DNA of 64,000 nucleotides, from assembly GCA_021234155.1 (NCBI GenBank), contig JAJEKV010000012.1, forward strand, positions 8,398,448 to 8,462,447. The letters run 5' to 3'. Both the position numbers and the translations under genes were made by a program. The notes beneath the pieces were generated by a model that was not told the DNA's origin, ran no database searches, and was given only the letters and a program-made list of their open reading frames with translations. Below are positions 44,181 through 53,570 of this stretch, piece after piece (the stretch's first letter is position 1; each line of letters starts with the position of its first letter). Source of the DNA: Isoetes taiwanensis. Taxonomy: Eukaryota > Streptophyta > Lycopodiopsida > Isoetales > Isoetaceae.

Positions 44181-44333
44181 AAAGGCTCCTTGGGCTATTT
44201 TCTAACCTATCAAAGTGGCCTTTGTCCCCCACGCGTTGGCCACCTTTCCAGACCAGAAAATAGCCAAGGGGCCTTTCCTTTATACAAGCCACCTTGACAT
44301 GCCAAAAAATAGCCCAAGGGGCCTTTCCCTTAT
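44181..44333. repeat. Inverted repeat cluster
   Basis: AAAGGCTCCTTGGGCTATTTTCT (44181-44203) is inverted at 44255-44276 (AGAAAATAGCCAAGGGGCCT) and again at 44304-44325 (AAAAATAGCCCAAGGGGCCT). An inner pair, CAAAGTGGC and GCCACCTTT, extends the first hairpin. Confidence 0.85.
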
Positions 44334-44446
44334 AGAAAGACTGTTGTTTATCTTCAGGCAGCACAAACTTGTATCTCCTTGCGTGGGTTGGATTGGGTAG
44401 TTGAGTTAGGGTTATCGCATTGCATTATTTGTTTGGTGGAGTTAGA

Positions 44447-44660
44447 CGGTGAGAATAGAGTTAGTATTTATTAGTTTGGATTTGGTAAACGATCATGGCT
44501 TCATAACTTGCATTAGTTGTCGAGTTATGTACCAATGTATATTTTTCTATTTACGGTGAGAATAGGGTTAGTATTTATTAGTTTGGATTTGATAAACGAT
44601 CGTGGCTTCATAACTTCCATCGATTGTCGAGTTATGCACTAATGCATATTTTGCTATTTG
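44447..44660. repeat. 107-bp tandem duplication
   Basis: Copies start CGGTGAGAATAG at 44447 and 44554; about ten differences. Confidence 0.92.
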
Positions 44661-44709
44661 TGCACTGTCCACTGAGATGTATGAATGTTCTCAAGTTTAA
44701 AGAGGATTG

Positions 44710-46380
44710 TGACGTCCCCTACTCGTATACGGTGCACTCACCGTATACAAACAGGAGTTCATCCCCCATACCAGCTCCATGCCGATACAGGGCCCTCCAC
44801 ATAACACTGCAACCGTGACGGGTTCCAGTGGGAAGAGTGAAGGGGTCATTGTACCCCGTCTCCCTCAGGGTCTACCTAGCTGCGGAAGCGTAAACATACA
44901 TGTCAGTATATAACATAAGCACATATCCACCTCGAAGGGTGGTCCACCACATCTGCATAAACAAGGTGAGCACAATACATATGGGGAGTTCTACCCAAGG
45001 CTCAGACTCAAGGGGATGACTGACGGCTTGGGTCTCCAGAGTTCATTGCAGACAGAATTCATGACAATGGATTGGGCTGGCATATGAACATGGCATAGGG
45101 TTGTCCACTCCATCCGCCCCTCCCCCTGCACACTTTGCGTAGTAGGTGAAAAGTGTCGGGACTGACCAGCCATCTCACGATGCATAGCCAAAAGGGCTAT
45201 TCACGGGTTTCATCTCCCGATTCCGATGGGGCGGTAGGGATCACTCCCTCCGAGAGATCTACATGCCGACTCAAGGTGACTAGAGGGCCCTTTGCCCAGA
45301 TTCGACTTGAACCCATTGGAAGGTGAACCCCACCCCACGGGTGTCGAGCCCATGCCTTGCCCGCACTCAGTGGCAAGCCATTAGACCCAGTCACAATGAT
45401 CCCCGGTAGCACTAACACACCATAGGGATCGTTCAAGAGTCAGAACACGAACCTCCTTCTAAGCCAGTCTGGCCCCTTCACCCACAACCAGGTTTGGTTC
45501 TTGTGCACAGGCCGAATCTATAGTGTGCTAGAGAGGCTACTCTAGGAGCATCTACTACCAAGCTTTAGGTCTCTACCCCCCTTCCCAATACAAGGAGTTC
45601 ATAGAGATACATCATCCATATACATCACAGAAGAACTAAAGAACTATATCTAATCTACATCATAGAGTTAGGTTCTTTAGTTAGAGGTCGGTATCTAGAG
45701 ATCTAGAAGGTCGCTATGGGCAATTTAATAGGCTAAACCCTACCGATTCTATGACCTAAATAGGGTTTAGACTATCTAATTGGCCAAATACCCCCATCCT
45801 TGAGTGGCTCCTCCCGACTGAGCTCGACCATCCCCGCCGGCAAACGCCGAATCAAGGGAAACTAATGGTGCAATTCTCTCAGGTAGAGTCTGGGAGGCGG
45901 TTTTGGCTGTTGAGGCAGCCAAAACAGAGTTCTAAAACCTTAGAAACGAAAATTGGGCAAGTTAGGGTTTCCCTCCCTTAATAGACAAGGGGTTGGCTAG
46001 GGTTTCCAATTATCCCCTTTAGGCATGTGGGATAATTGGGAATGGGCCCACTTGCCTTTAATGGCTAGGTGGCAAAATGTGCCCACATGGAAATGTGTGC
46101 CCACATTAATGTGTACATTGGAAAATGTGCACATTAATTGCACCTATGGGTGTGGCCCACTTGGCATGAAGTGGCCATATGGGAAAAAGTGCATCTAAGT
46201 GAATGTGCACATTGTTTAATGCGCACATTAATAAATGCACTCTCCTTGCACGTTGCCCCCTAGGGCTACTAGCCTAGCTACACGTTGGCGCATACCGCGG
46301 TCGGGTGGGTGGCGTAATGCGGCGTGGTGGCAAAGACAAAGCGGTGCCCCGGGAGCGTATCTTTGTCTTTGGAAACGTCA
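44710..46380 (-). repeat. Chromovirus 3' LTR (1671 bp)
   Basis: Begins TGACGTCCCC and ends GAAACGTCA on the plus strand. Inverted repeats mark both ends: GTATACGGTG/CACCGTATAC (44724-44747) and AAAGACAAAG (46332-46341)/CTTTGTCTTT (46361-46370). The adjacent minus-strand purine tract AAGGTGGGGAGAA (about 46384-46396) confirms the 3' end. The 46071-46105 region is the empty site for the insertion in the other LTR. Confidence 0.93.
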
Positions 46381-47244
46381 CATTCTCCCCACCTTGAAAT
46401 GATGTCGCCCGCAAGCAGATCGTTGGGTCTCCCCACCTTGGGATCATCCTAACCTGCAATCAACCTGATACATACGATAAGCTACTATAATACTTACACA
46501 TTTATTAAGATTACCTTAAGGTAATATTCTTAAACATTATTACGTCGTTATATTATGGAATAACTTATCGGTTCACAACAGGTTACTCAATACTTCACTT
46601 ATCAAGACAATTAAGTTTATCAAAATTAAAATTAACGTCCGAGGTACTCTTCATTCCTTGCAACACATTCCAACAAAATTTGTGTTGCAAGTCTTCGTAG
46701 CTCGACCTCCTTGCCCTCCAGAGGGCTCTATTGGCCTGCAGGTCGACACTACGTTAGTACCATTTTAATTATTTAATAATTTTTTGTTATATGGTGACCA
46801 CCCCACCTATCTACGTGGATGCATGGCTAATCTCCCGGCGTAGGAAGAGGATGAATCTTCCATAATGGCCGAGGAGACAGCGCCTATATGCCTATATGCC
46901 GCTCATGCCTACACCTCTAGTTGCCCAGCGTGGAGGATATCCTTCCCGCGTGGGGGGCGTGAAGGATAGATTCCTCCTATCAAAGCATATATGGGGCTAA
47001 AGGTGCCTTTCCTATCAATGCATTCCTTAATGACCTCCTTTCTCTCGAGGTCGTCTACTTCCGTGGGACGGAAGTAGACTTTCTAAGCTACCTTCCACTC
47101 GCCCAAGCAAAAACGCGGTCATGCCTACATTGACATTACACCATGCCCTAGAGATCACCGTAGTGGTCTCATCATCGGTAACACGCATGCGACCCATACC
47201 AAGCATAGGTTGCATGCGTAGATTAATCTTAACTATACATAGAA
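46381..47244. other. Chromovirus 3' untranslated region
   Basis: Non-coding between integrase and the 3' LTR. Holds the purine tract at the left end and a perfect hairpin at 47053-47079: GTCTACTTCCGT, GGG, ACGGAAGTAGAC. Confidence 0.7.
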
Positions 47245-48258
47245 TTAATCTACACAAATCGACATGCCTGAGCCGATTTCTTCAGAGATGACCTTGCCGT
47301 CCCATTGCTCCATAAACTGTGGGTACTGCTTTACTAGATCTTTCTTGAGTACCCATGTCGCGTCTTCCACTGGCAAGTGTTTCCACTTGACCAAGTATTG
47401 GAGGAATTCCGACCTCCTTGTTTTCTTGAAAGCTTTATCAAGAATCAATTCTGGAACTATCTCCAACTCCTCCTCCGTCATTTCCAACAACGTTGGAGTG
47501 TCCAAGACTTCGTCTGGATTTGGAGTATGCTTCTTCAACAAACTCACGTGGAAGACCTTATGAATCTTTAGGTGTGCTGGCAAGTCTAGTTTGTAGGCTT
47601 GATTGCCTACTCTGACTGTTCGATGCTTGTCGTCGATGCTCTTTTGCCGACTTCTTGCTGCTAGCAGATACCCTCGAACTTCTTCCACGAGCTGCTGCAT
47701 ATCGGCCAACATCTGCTGCGAAACCTCCACTTTTGACACGGGGTTGTGCCAAGTGTCTGGAGTTAGGCACTGATAGCCGTAATTGATCATAAACGGCGAC
47801 ATTTGGGATGATTCCTGCTTGGTGCTATTGTATGTAAACTCCACCAAGTGAATAAATTCTTCCCACATACCTTGCTTATTCCAGACATAGTTTCGTAGCA
47901 TGTCTTCTAAAATCCTGTTGGTCCGCTCCGTTTGGCCATCCGTCTGAGGATGATATGCCGTGCTCATGGATAGCTTGGTCTGAATGGTCGCAAAGAGGTC
48001 TTGCCAAAAGGCGTTCATGAACTTCGGATCCCTGTCGGAGATAATCTCCCTTGGCATGCCATGAAGCCTGAAGATCTCTTTGGTGAAGAGCTTTGCTGTA
48101 TCCATAGCTGTATCTGTGGTCCTGCAAGGCACAAAATGTGCCATTTTCGACAACTTGTCGACCACTACCATGAGCGCTGCACTCATGACGTAGGGGCAGT
48201 TCGCTGTCCTATGGCCTGGCTGGAAGCACCTGAAGCAAAGCTGCTTTTCTATGCACTC
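47245..48258 (-). CDS. Gag zinc knuckle fused to chromodomain integrase
   Basis: The frame after the gag stop reads ECIEKQLCFRCFQPGHRTANC (a gag CCHC knuckle) and then, without break, MVVVDKLSKMAHFVP of the integrase core. Catalytic residues are present: Asp in VVVDKL, Asp in ISDRDPKF, Glu in TDGQTERTNR. The GPF-like segment MINYGYQ and AHLKIHKVFHVSLLKKH follow, and a chromodomain closes the protein (QYLVKWKHLPVEDATWV). The chromodomain lacks an obvious first aromatic-cage residue, as in group II chromoviruses. Protease, RT, RNase H and the integrase HHCC finger are missing. If translated at all it would be by readthrough of the TAG at 48259-48261 or from ATG 48186. Confidence 0.9.
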   Translation of the reverse strand, partial: ECIEKQLCFRCFQPGHRTANCPYVMSAALMVVVDKLSKMAHFVPCRTTDTAMDTAKLFTKEIFRLHGMPREIISDRDPKFMNAFWQDLFATIQTKLSMSTAYHPQTDGQTERTNRILEDMLRNYVWNKQGMWEEFIHLVEFTYNSTKQESSQMSPFMINYGYQCLTPDTWHNPVSKVEVSQQMLADMQQLVEEVRGYLLAARSRQKSIDDKHRTVRVGNQAYKLDLPAHLKIHKVFHVSLLKKHTPNPDEVLDTPTLLEMTEEELEIVPELILDKAFKKTRRSEFLQYLVKWKHLPVEDATWVLKKDLVKQYPQFMEQWDGKVISEEIGSGMSICVD

Positions 48259-49461
48259 CTATCTCTTTTCCTTGGGCATAGCCTGCAAAAAGGATCGCAC
48301 TGCTTTGGAGTAGTTTGACCCCTCCTGCTTGTCCTTGAAGGACACCTGCTTCTTCTCCTGCTGTTTCCCTTGGTTGCCACCATATGGGGCTCTAGCTGGA
48401 CCTGGACTGGCTGCCCTAGGGCTATAGCTTCCTGTCGCCTTGCCTTTATCCTGGAAGTACTGCTGCTTCTGCCCGCTATTCTGAGGTCCCGTTCCTTGCA
48501 AGCTTATAGCCTTGGACTCTGCTTCTGATACTGTCTTAGGGTTTATTGCCCTCACAAGCTTGCGGATCTCCTCATTCAGCCCCTCAATATAGCTTTCTAC
48601 CGCATGCTTCTCACCCAACTTTGGCACATACAGCCTCAGCCTCATGAATTCCTCTGTATATTTCTGGACAGATTTGTTGCTTTGCTGCAACCTGTAGAAC
48701 TGCTGCATCATACTGGACTTATGTTCCCTTGGGACGTAATGGCGCTTGAAGGCTTTAGCAAACTTCCTGAACTTACAAGCATCCCTGCTCAAGCCATGTG
48801 CCTTTGCATAACCCTTCCACCAAATCCGTGCGGCTCCTTTCAAGTTGGCTGTTGCCACTCTTCCTTTGTCTTTATCCTTCATGCCATAAGCATTGCCGTA
48901 CTCACTCATTTCGTCCAGCCATGCCTCTGCTTCTAATCCTGACCTGTTCTCCCCCGAGAACTGTTCCAGTTTCCGGGCCTTCCATACATTGCCCAGTGCG
49001 GAATCTACCTTCTTCTGGTAGTCAGAGGCCCTGGTGTCTCTTTGTCGTCCATTTGGGGTGTTCCTCTGCCTTCCCTCTTCAGTGTTCCTTTGCCTTCCAT
49101 CTGTTCGGTCCTGGGCCTGCTCTTCTTCTTCCTCGGAGTCGGAGTCTGAATCTGAGCTTGAGTCAGAGGAATCCGAGCTGGGGGGTCTCCTTCTCTTGCT
49201 CCTCCTCTTGTCCCTTCCCGTTTTCCGAGCTGATGCTTGTGGCAATTGAGCATTGCCCACCGAACCCGCTCCTACTTGTGCGGCTAACAGGGCCTTTATC
49301 TGCTCAAGGTCCGTCCTCATCTGGGATATCTCCTCCTCTGGGGTCATGGGTTCCATTTCTTCAAATAGGTTCCTTGCCGGGGGTGGTCTGGGCGGGGTCT
49401 GTTCTTCCCTAAGGTCTTGGCGTTGTCGTTCTCCTGAGCCTAAGCCTCTAACTGCATACAC
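48259..49461 (-). CDS. Chromovirus gag (truncated by a stop before the zinc knuckle)
   Basis: 400 codons with a Ty3-type gag core (AARIWWKGYAKAHG, FKRHYVPREHKSSMMQQFYRL, EFMRLRLYVPKLGEKHAVES, YIEGLNEEIRKLV). An acidic serine-rich run and an RQR repeat (ERQRNT) precede it. The stop TAG at 48259-48261 falls just before the CCHC knuckle in the same frame as the following integrase. The first codon of the long frame is not ATG; TGTGTATGCAG just upstream looks like a 3' splice site, so the start may be supplied by an upstream exon, or translation starts at the internal ATG of MEPMTPEEE. Confidence 0.88.
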   Translation of the reverse strand: MYAVRGLGSGERQRQDLREEQTPPRPPPARNLFEEMEPMTPEEEISQMRTDLEQIKALLAAQVGAGSVGNAQLPQASARKTGRDKRRSKRRRPPSSDSSDSSSDSDSDSEEEEEQAQDRTDGRQRNTEEGRQRNTPNGRQRDTRASDYQKKVDSALGNVWKARKLEQFSGENRSGLEAEAWLDEMSEYGNAYGMKDKDKGRVATANLKGAARIWWKGYAKAHGLSRDACKFRKFAKAFKRHYVPREHKSSMMQQFYRLQQSNKSVQKYTEEFMRLRLYVPKLGEKHAVESYIEGLNEEIRKLVRAINPKTVSEAESKAISLQGTGPQNSGQKQQYFQDKGKATGSYSPRAASPGPARAPYGGNQGKQQEKKQVSFKDKQEGSNYSKAVRSFLQAMPKEKR

Positions 49462-49630
49462 AAGTAATTCATGGCTATATGGTTAGTTTTACTTGTTCTC
49501 TTGCATTGTTTATGGTTTGTTGGCATAATTGTGGAACAAAATATATCAACAAAACATTTAAAATGCACAAGAAATTATATTTATATTATATAATATTTCA
49601 GTACAAAAGTTTCCGCGATCAAGAGTCTAA
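49462..49630. other. Spacer between ORF-B and gag
   Basis: A/T-rich, with a TATATAATATAAAT-like run on the minus strand (about 49573-49596) that could be another TATA element ahead of gag, and a possible splice acceptor at its gag end. Confidence 0.35.
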
Positions 49631-51156
49631 CTAGTCTTGAAATCGCCGGTAGGACGGGTTGTCCTCAAGGAACTTCTTAACTTGGACCATTCCTACCGAA
49701 TGACCCAAGTTTCGATGGCGCTTTGGCGACGAGCCACCCAAAGGCTCTCGCCACTCTTCCACCTCGATTGGGATGTAAGGGCCGCGGTTACGGCCAACCT
49801 CGCCTGACGTCGATGGGGTATGGCGAAGTCGAAGAGGTCGAGTGCCATTGCTCTCTTCACCAGGACAGCATAGTCGACATTTGCTGCTATTCGAGCATGC
49901 TGCGGCCAAGCTCGAGTGCAATCGGCATGAACACTCCTTCCTCCCCTCTGGGACTGAACTTGCGGTGTATCATCGCTATTCTCCCATCCAGCAGCAGCGG
50001 CAAGTAGTACCTGAGCGACCTGTCGTTGTGCGTCGCGGATGATTCCCACTTGTTTGGCCTCTGCTCTATGCATACATAATCGTCGACCCGATCTCGGTGA
50101 GCTCCGGTAGTCTTCGATTGTTGAGTCGACTTCGCTGAGGTCGATTCACGCTCCTCTTCTTTGGAGGTGGTGTTGAGGGACTTCGGCATCGGGGATGCTA
50201 GTCGTCTTGCCTCTGATCCCCATCTGTTCCTGTAAAGCAAGGAACTCTTCCTCCGTCGATAGTCTATTTGCAGCCCGGTCTGCCTCCATGATCTGCCTGA
50301 TATTGCCGTAGGCTTGGATGTCGGAAGTCGCTTCGCCTGTGTAGGTGTCGGCTTCCCTGACTTGTAGCGGGAAGTCTGAGACTCCCCGGACGATGAAGTC
50401 GTCCATGTCGGTCTGCCGCAGTTGGTGGAGCAGCTCATCCAATCGGAGTTCCCTCTCCCTGCATTCGGGAAGATTCTGAATGTCACTGAGGAGTAGATAC
50501 TCCTCTCCGTCGATGATGATTGGGTCTAGGCTTGTGATGCCCAGCCCAAGTGGTGGAGCAACTCTGATGGTCTGCCGGTTCTGCTCGAAGCTGATCAGCT
50601 CCTGCTCCGCTTGGCGCCGTTCTTCGTCCGAGTCGAGCTCCGTGTATTCCTCGTCGTCCGACTCCTCTTCTTCTTCTCTTGCTTCTTGTTCCTGCTGATA
50701 CTGCAAAAGCATCTGCTCTTCTTCTTGCACTGCTATGGGGTCCACCTCCATCGGAGGGATAGAGGTTGCCCCCATTGGGTTTTCGGTAGCGATGGGATAA
50801 GAAAATAGCTAGAGGCGGCGGTGTAAGAAAATACTTGGTCTGTTGGCTTTCGTCGGACCATGTAGTCTGGCGACCTCTGCGCCTTGTTGGTTAAGTACTT
50901 GGCGATGTTGGGGACATCGCCCAAAGGCTACCAGAAGGGATGGCCGGGAACGAAATATCCTATGCAAGGGGGACTGAACAAGGGAGGGTCCTACCCTAGC
51001 TTGAAACTCTGCTAGCACTTGCCTATATGCTGGGGTTGCATTTAGCGTAGCTTGGATATCAATTTCTTTTCCAAAAACTTGGAAGATGTCGTTGACATCC
51101 GCCTCGGCAGCATGGGCACTGGCGCTGTACCATCGCCCGAAGTCAGCAGTGGCCAT
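49631..51156 (-). pseudogene. ORF-B of the chromovirus, unidentified, broken
   Basis: Starts MATADFGRWYSASAHAAEAD at 51156, 115 bp after a TATA box. A stop near 50809 interrupts the frame, which resumes in the same frame (MGATSIPPMEVDPIAVQEEE) through a Glu/Asp-rich acidic run and a hydrophilic helix-rich part (RELRLDELLHQLRQTDMDDF). After about 50180 the coding text moves through the other two frames (VDDYVCIEQRPNKWES, then VDYAVLVKRAMALDLFDF, then VQVKKFLEDNPSYRRFQD). So at least one stop and two or three frameshifts. No family recognised. The acidic run could fit a histone-chaperone-like role beside the H3-like ORF, but that is only a suggestion. Confidence 0.55.
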
Positions 51157-51270
51157 TGATCTAGCGCAGAAGGGAGTATCAAACGGATGCAGAAGCGCCT
51201 CAGGGAGCTGGAAGATCGCCTAAGCAGTGGAGAGCAAACTTGCAGGGTGCTAAATGAGAAATGGGGGACT

Positions 51271-51280
51271 TATTTATAGA
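51271..51280 (-). promoter_or_regulatory. TATA box of ORF-B
   Basis: TCTATAAATA on the minus strand, 115 bp before the ORF-B start; nearly identical to the H3-like ORF box (CTATAAATAG, 53230-53221) at a similar distance. Confidence 0.65.
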
Positions 51281-51458
51281 AAAGGGGGAAAACCTAATTT
51301 TTGGATGACCTAGAATTTACTGAGATTAGGTGATTCTGATCTATTAAAGGGTGCAATTGCGAGTTTGAAGACTACTTCTAGGGTTTGAGCATGCTAAGAA
51401 CGACTAATGAACCTATTGCAACAGCTTGGAGATCATTTGGTGAAGAAAAGGGTACGAG

Positions 51459-51525
51459 GTCTCACACGTTGCGCCCAGATCGATAATGAGAAGTTCATTT
51501 TCTGTCCTGGCGTGACGTGTGAGAC
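51459..51525 (-). repeat. 67-bp palindrome P1
   Basis: Arms GTCTCACACGTTGCGCCCAG and CCTGGCGTGACGTGTGAGAC enclose about 27 bases. Upstream of the ORF-B TATA box. Confidence 0.95.
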
Positions 51526-51657
51526 ATGGGCTCTAAATGGGCTAAACTTGACCAATTTGGATGATCTAAGGTTGTAATTCCACTAAACTCGTCGAGTTAG
51601 GCAGAACTGACCCCTTATTTGGTCGATTTGGAGCTGTTTTGGGCATTTTTGGGCATG

Positions 51658-51724
51658 GTCTCACACGTTGCGCCCAGCCCGAAAATGGGAATCTCATTTT
51701 CTGTCCTGGCGCGACGTGTGAGAC
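51658..51724 (-). repeat. 67-bp palindrome P2
   Basis: Same arms as P1 with GGCGCGACGT in the right arm; the centre GAAAATGGGA/TCTCATTTTC is also partly self-complementary. Confidence 0.95.
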
Positions 51725-51868
51725 ATCGTCTCAATTTTGCTCACAAACTCCAATTTGACTAAAACAAAAGCTAGAATTCAGTTTCTTAACATATTTAAAC
51801 AAGATTAGGCACATTATTTACGCAAAAATTCCTTATATTAACAAAAATGTTCATTATTTACAAGGAGT

Positions 51869-53123
51869 TCAAGGGCGTTCTCCCTTGATGTGCCTGGCAA
51901 GATACATATCCTGCCTCATGAGGGTAACCCTCTTTGCGTGTACCGTGCAGGCCGTCGAATCTTCAAAATGCTGCACTATTTTCGCCTCTGCTGCCTCCTG
52001 TAAGCACAACAGCATCTCATCGGTCACGTGCATGTCTGTGTTGTACTCCTGCATGACTTCGCGAACCAAGCGTTGAAATGGTGCCCGGGGGATCAAGAGT
52101 CCGTAACTCTTCTGGAAATGCCGGATCCCCTTGAGGGCTCTGTCCTCCAACTTTTTCCTGTTGATCCGCTTCTTCCCTGGTGCTCTTGGAGGCTTGGGCC
52201 TGGGTGGCGGCAGCTTCAAGGTTTGGCTTCTTGTCGGGTGTCCGCCTTCAATCGTTCTCACCCTGTGCTCCTGGTAATAGGCATTGTATGCCTCCCACTT
52301 CTCCATGTAAGCATTGTGCTCTCTGATCCTCTTCTGATAGACCTTGACCGGGTCTATCACGTACGCCTCCCTTTGTGGTCGCGGGGCTTTAACCCTATCC
52401 CACGTCGGAAAAGGTGGGGGCTTCGGCGCCTGCCCGGACTGGTCTTGTTCCTCTGCCACCTGCTCGGGGACTTCCTCCTCCACGAGCGGGGGTTTTGAAG
52501 AACTCGCCCCCTCTGTGTTGGGGACGTAGTCCTCGTCCGAATCGTCGGTAGAAGGCGGGGTCTCTTCGCCTGATGGTTCATTGATGTGGGCCCCTCTGGC
52601 TTCGCTTCCCGGCCTTCACAACTTTTCTCTTGCACCTTTAATGGCTTTGGCCTTCCTCTTCTTTGGCTCATTTGGCGGTGGTTGGGTCGTCCTCCGATTC
52701 TTAGATCCTCTGCTCCGTGGCTCTTTGGCTTCATACTTGCTGATGAAGCGCGCAAGATCTGCTTCTTCTGCGGGGCTAAGAGTCGTGATGGCTGCTCTTC
52801 CCTTCCTTGCTCCTCACGGAGGTGGGTCTCGATCTGGGTGTTGCTCTTGGCTATTGATTTGCCACCCTTTTGCTCCGTTGCTCCTGTTCCTTCCTTCCTC
52901 CTCGTGCGATCTCCTCGGTATTTGATGCATGATGTCCGGTCGGTTCGTCCTCTATGATCTCCGTATGGTGGCTCTGATCGACCACCTGCATCTTAAACCG
53001 AAGAAGATTAGCCTTCTCGAAAAGCGTTCTTGAAGGACCCTCTCGAAAGAGGCCGGGATCGGCTGGCGCCGAGGATCCGCCTTGGCTAGGCTTCCTTGCA
53101 GTCTGTTTTGTGCGGGCCATCAT
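51869..53123 (-). pseudogene. Histone H3-like ORF inside the chromovirus, about 415 residues, frameshifted
   Basis: Start ATG 53118-53120 gives MARTKQTARKPSQGG: residues 1-10 (with Met) equal the canonical H3 tail, keeping R2, K4, R8 and K9; S10 becomes Pro and the K14-K27 region is gone. A long charged linker follows (STDDSDEDYVPNTEG acidic patch, NEPKKRKAKAIKG basic patch, Tyr/Trp-rich YMEKWEAYNAYYQEH). The C-terminal 91 residues (52144-51872) are a full histone fold: ALKGIRHFQKS (alpha-N), PFQRLVREVMQEY (alpha-1), LCLQEAAEAKIVQHFEDS (alpha-2), VHAKRVTLM (loop 2), YLARHIKGERP (alpha-3). Loop 1 has the length of canonical H3, not the longer one of CENH3. Two frame changes (about 52800-52880) and an in-frame TGA (52616-52618) break this copy. 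Canonical H3 has 135 residues. Confidence 0.88.
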
Positions 53124-53220
53124 TTGATGGTTCGTCGATCGGAGCTGAGCGCCAGAAGATCGCCTCGGCGAACACGAGCAAACTTCTAAGGAAGAACGCG
53201 AAAATGGGAGGGGTCTAGGT

Positions 53221-53230
53221 CTATTTATAG
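53221..53230 (-). promoter_or_regulatory. TATA box of the H3-like ORF
   Basis: CTATAAATAG on the minus strand, about 100 bp before the H3-like ATG and downstream of two palindromes. Confidence 0.65.
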
Positions 53231-53304
53231 GTGTCAATTTTAGGTCAACTTTTAAACTACCTTTTTGGGGTGCTTAAAACATCTAAAACTCCTAATTAAG
53301 CAAG

Positions 53305-53371
53305 GTCTCACACGTTGCGCCCAGCCCGAAAATGAAAAAGTCATTTCCTGTCCTGGCGCGACGTGTGAGAC
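53305..53371 (-). repeat. 67-bp palindrome P3
   Basis: Left arm GTCTCACACGTTGCGCCCAG, right arm CCTGGCGCGACGTGTGAGAC, inner pair GAAAATGA/TCATTTCC. Between primer site and H3-like TATA box. Confidence 0.95.
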
Positions 53372-53506
53372 ATGGTGGGACCCACTACTAAATTTTGTAC
53401 TTTTTAAACATGTAACATGCTAATTCTACTAATTCTTAGCTCTAATTTAGAATTATCAAGCTATTTTACTGTAATTTACAACTTTTTGGTGTGTTTAAAA
53501 ATGAAT

Positions 53507-53570
53507 GTCTCACGCTACTTTCGGCCGAAAATGAAAATCTCATTTCCTGTCCTGGCGCGACGTGTGAGAC
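53507..53570 (-). repeat. 64-bp palindrome P4 (left arm diverged)
   Basis: Right arm CCTGGCGCGACGTGTGAGAC is intact; the left arm reads GTCTCACGCTACTTTCGGCC and pairs only in its outer part. Confidence 0.9.

Larger units (their letters stand above)
43209..44709. other. Kinase 3' flank and gene-free DNA
   Basis: No coding feature. Contains an inverted-repeat cluster and a 107-bp duplication, annotated separately. Confidence 0.5.

Noticed and set aside
48798-49412. Plus-strand 204-codon Pro/Ser/Leu-rich ORF
   Set aside because: It is the reverse shadow of the gag gene, which has recognisable Ty3 gag motifs.
51869-52483. Centromeric histone CENH3
   Set aside because: The histone fold has a canonical-length loop 1 and the PFQRLVRE and GERP signatures, and the start of the protein matches the canonical H3 tail. 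Location inside a retroelement also argues against the host CENH3 gene.
52357-52755. Arg/Pro-rich ORF overlapping the H3-like ORF
   Set aside because: It is the neighbouring frame of the H3-like linker; the other frame reads a sensible acidic text (STDDSDEDYVPNTEG) continuous with the histone fold.
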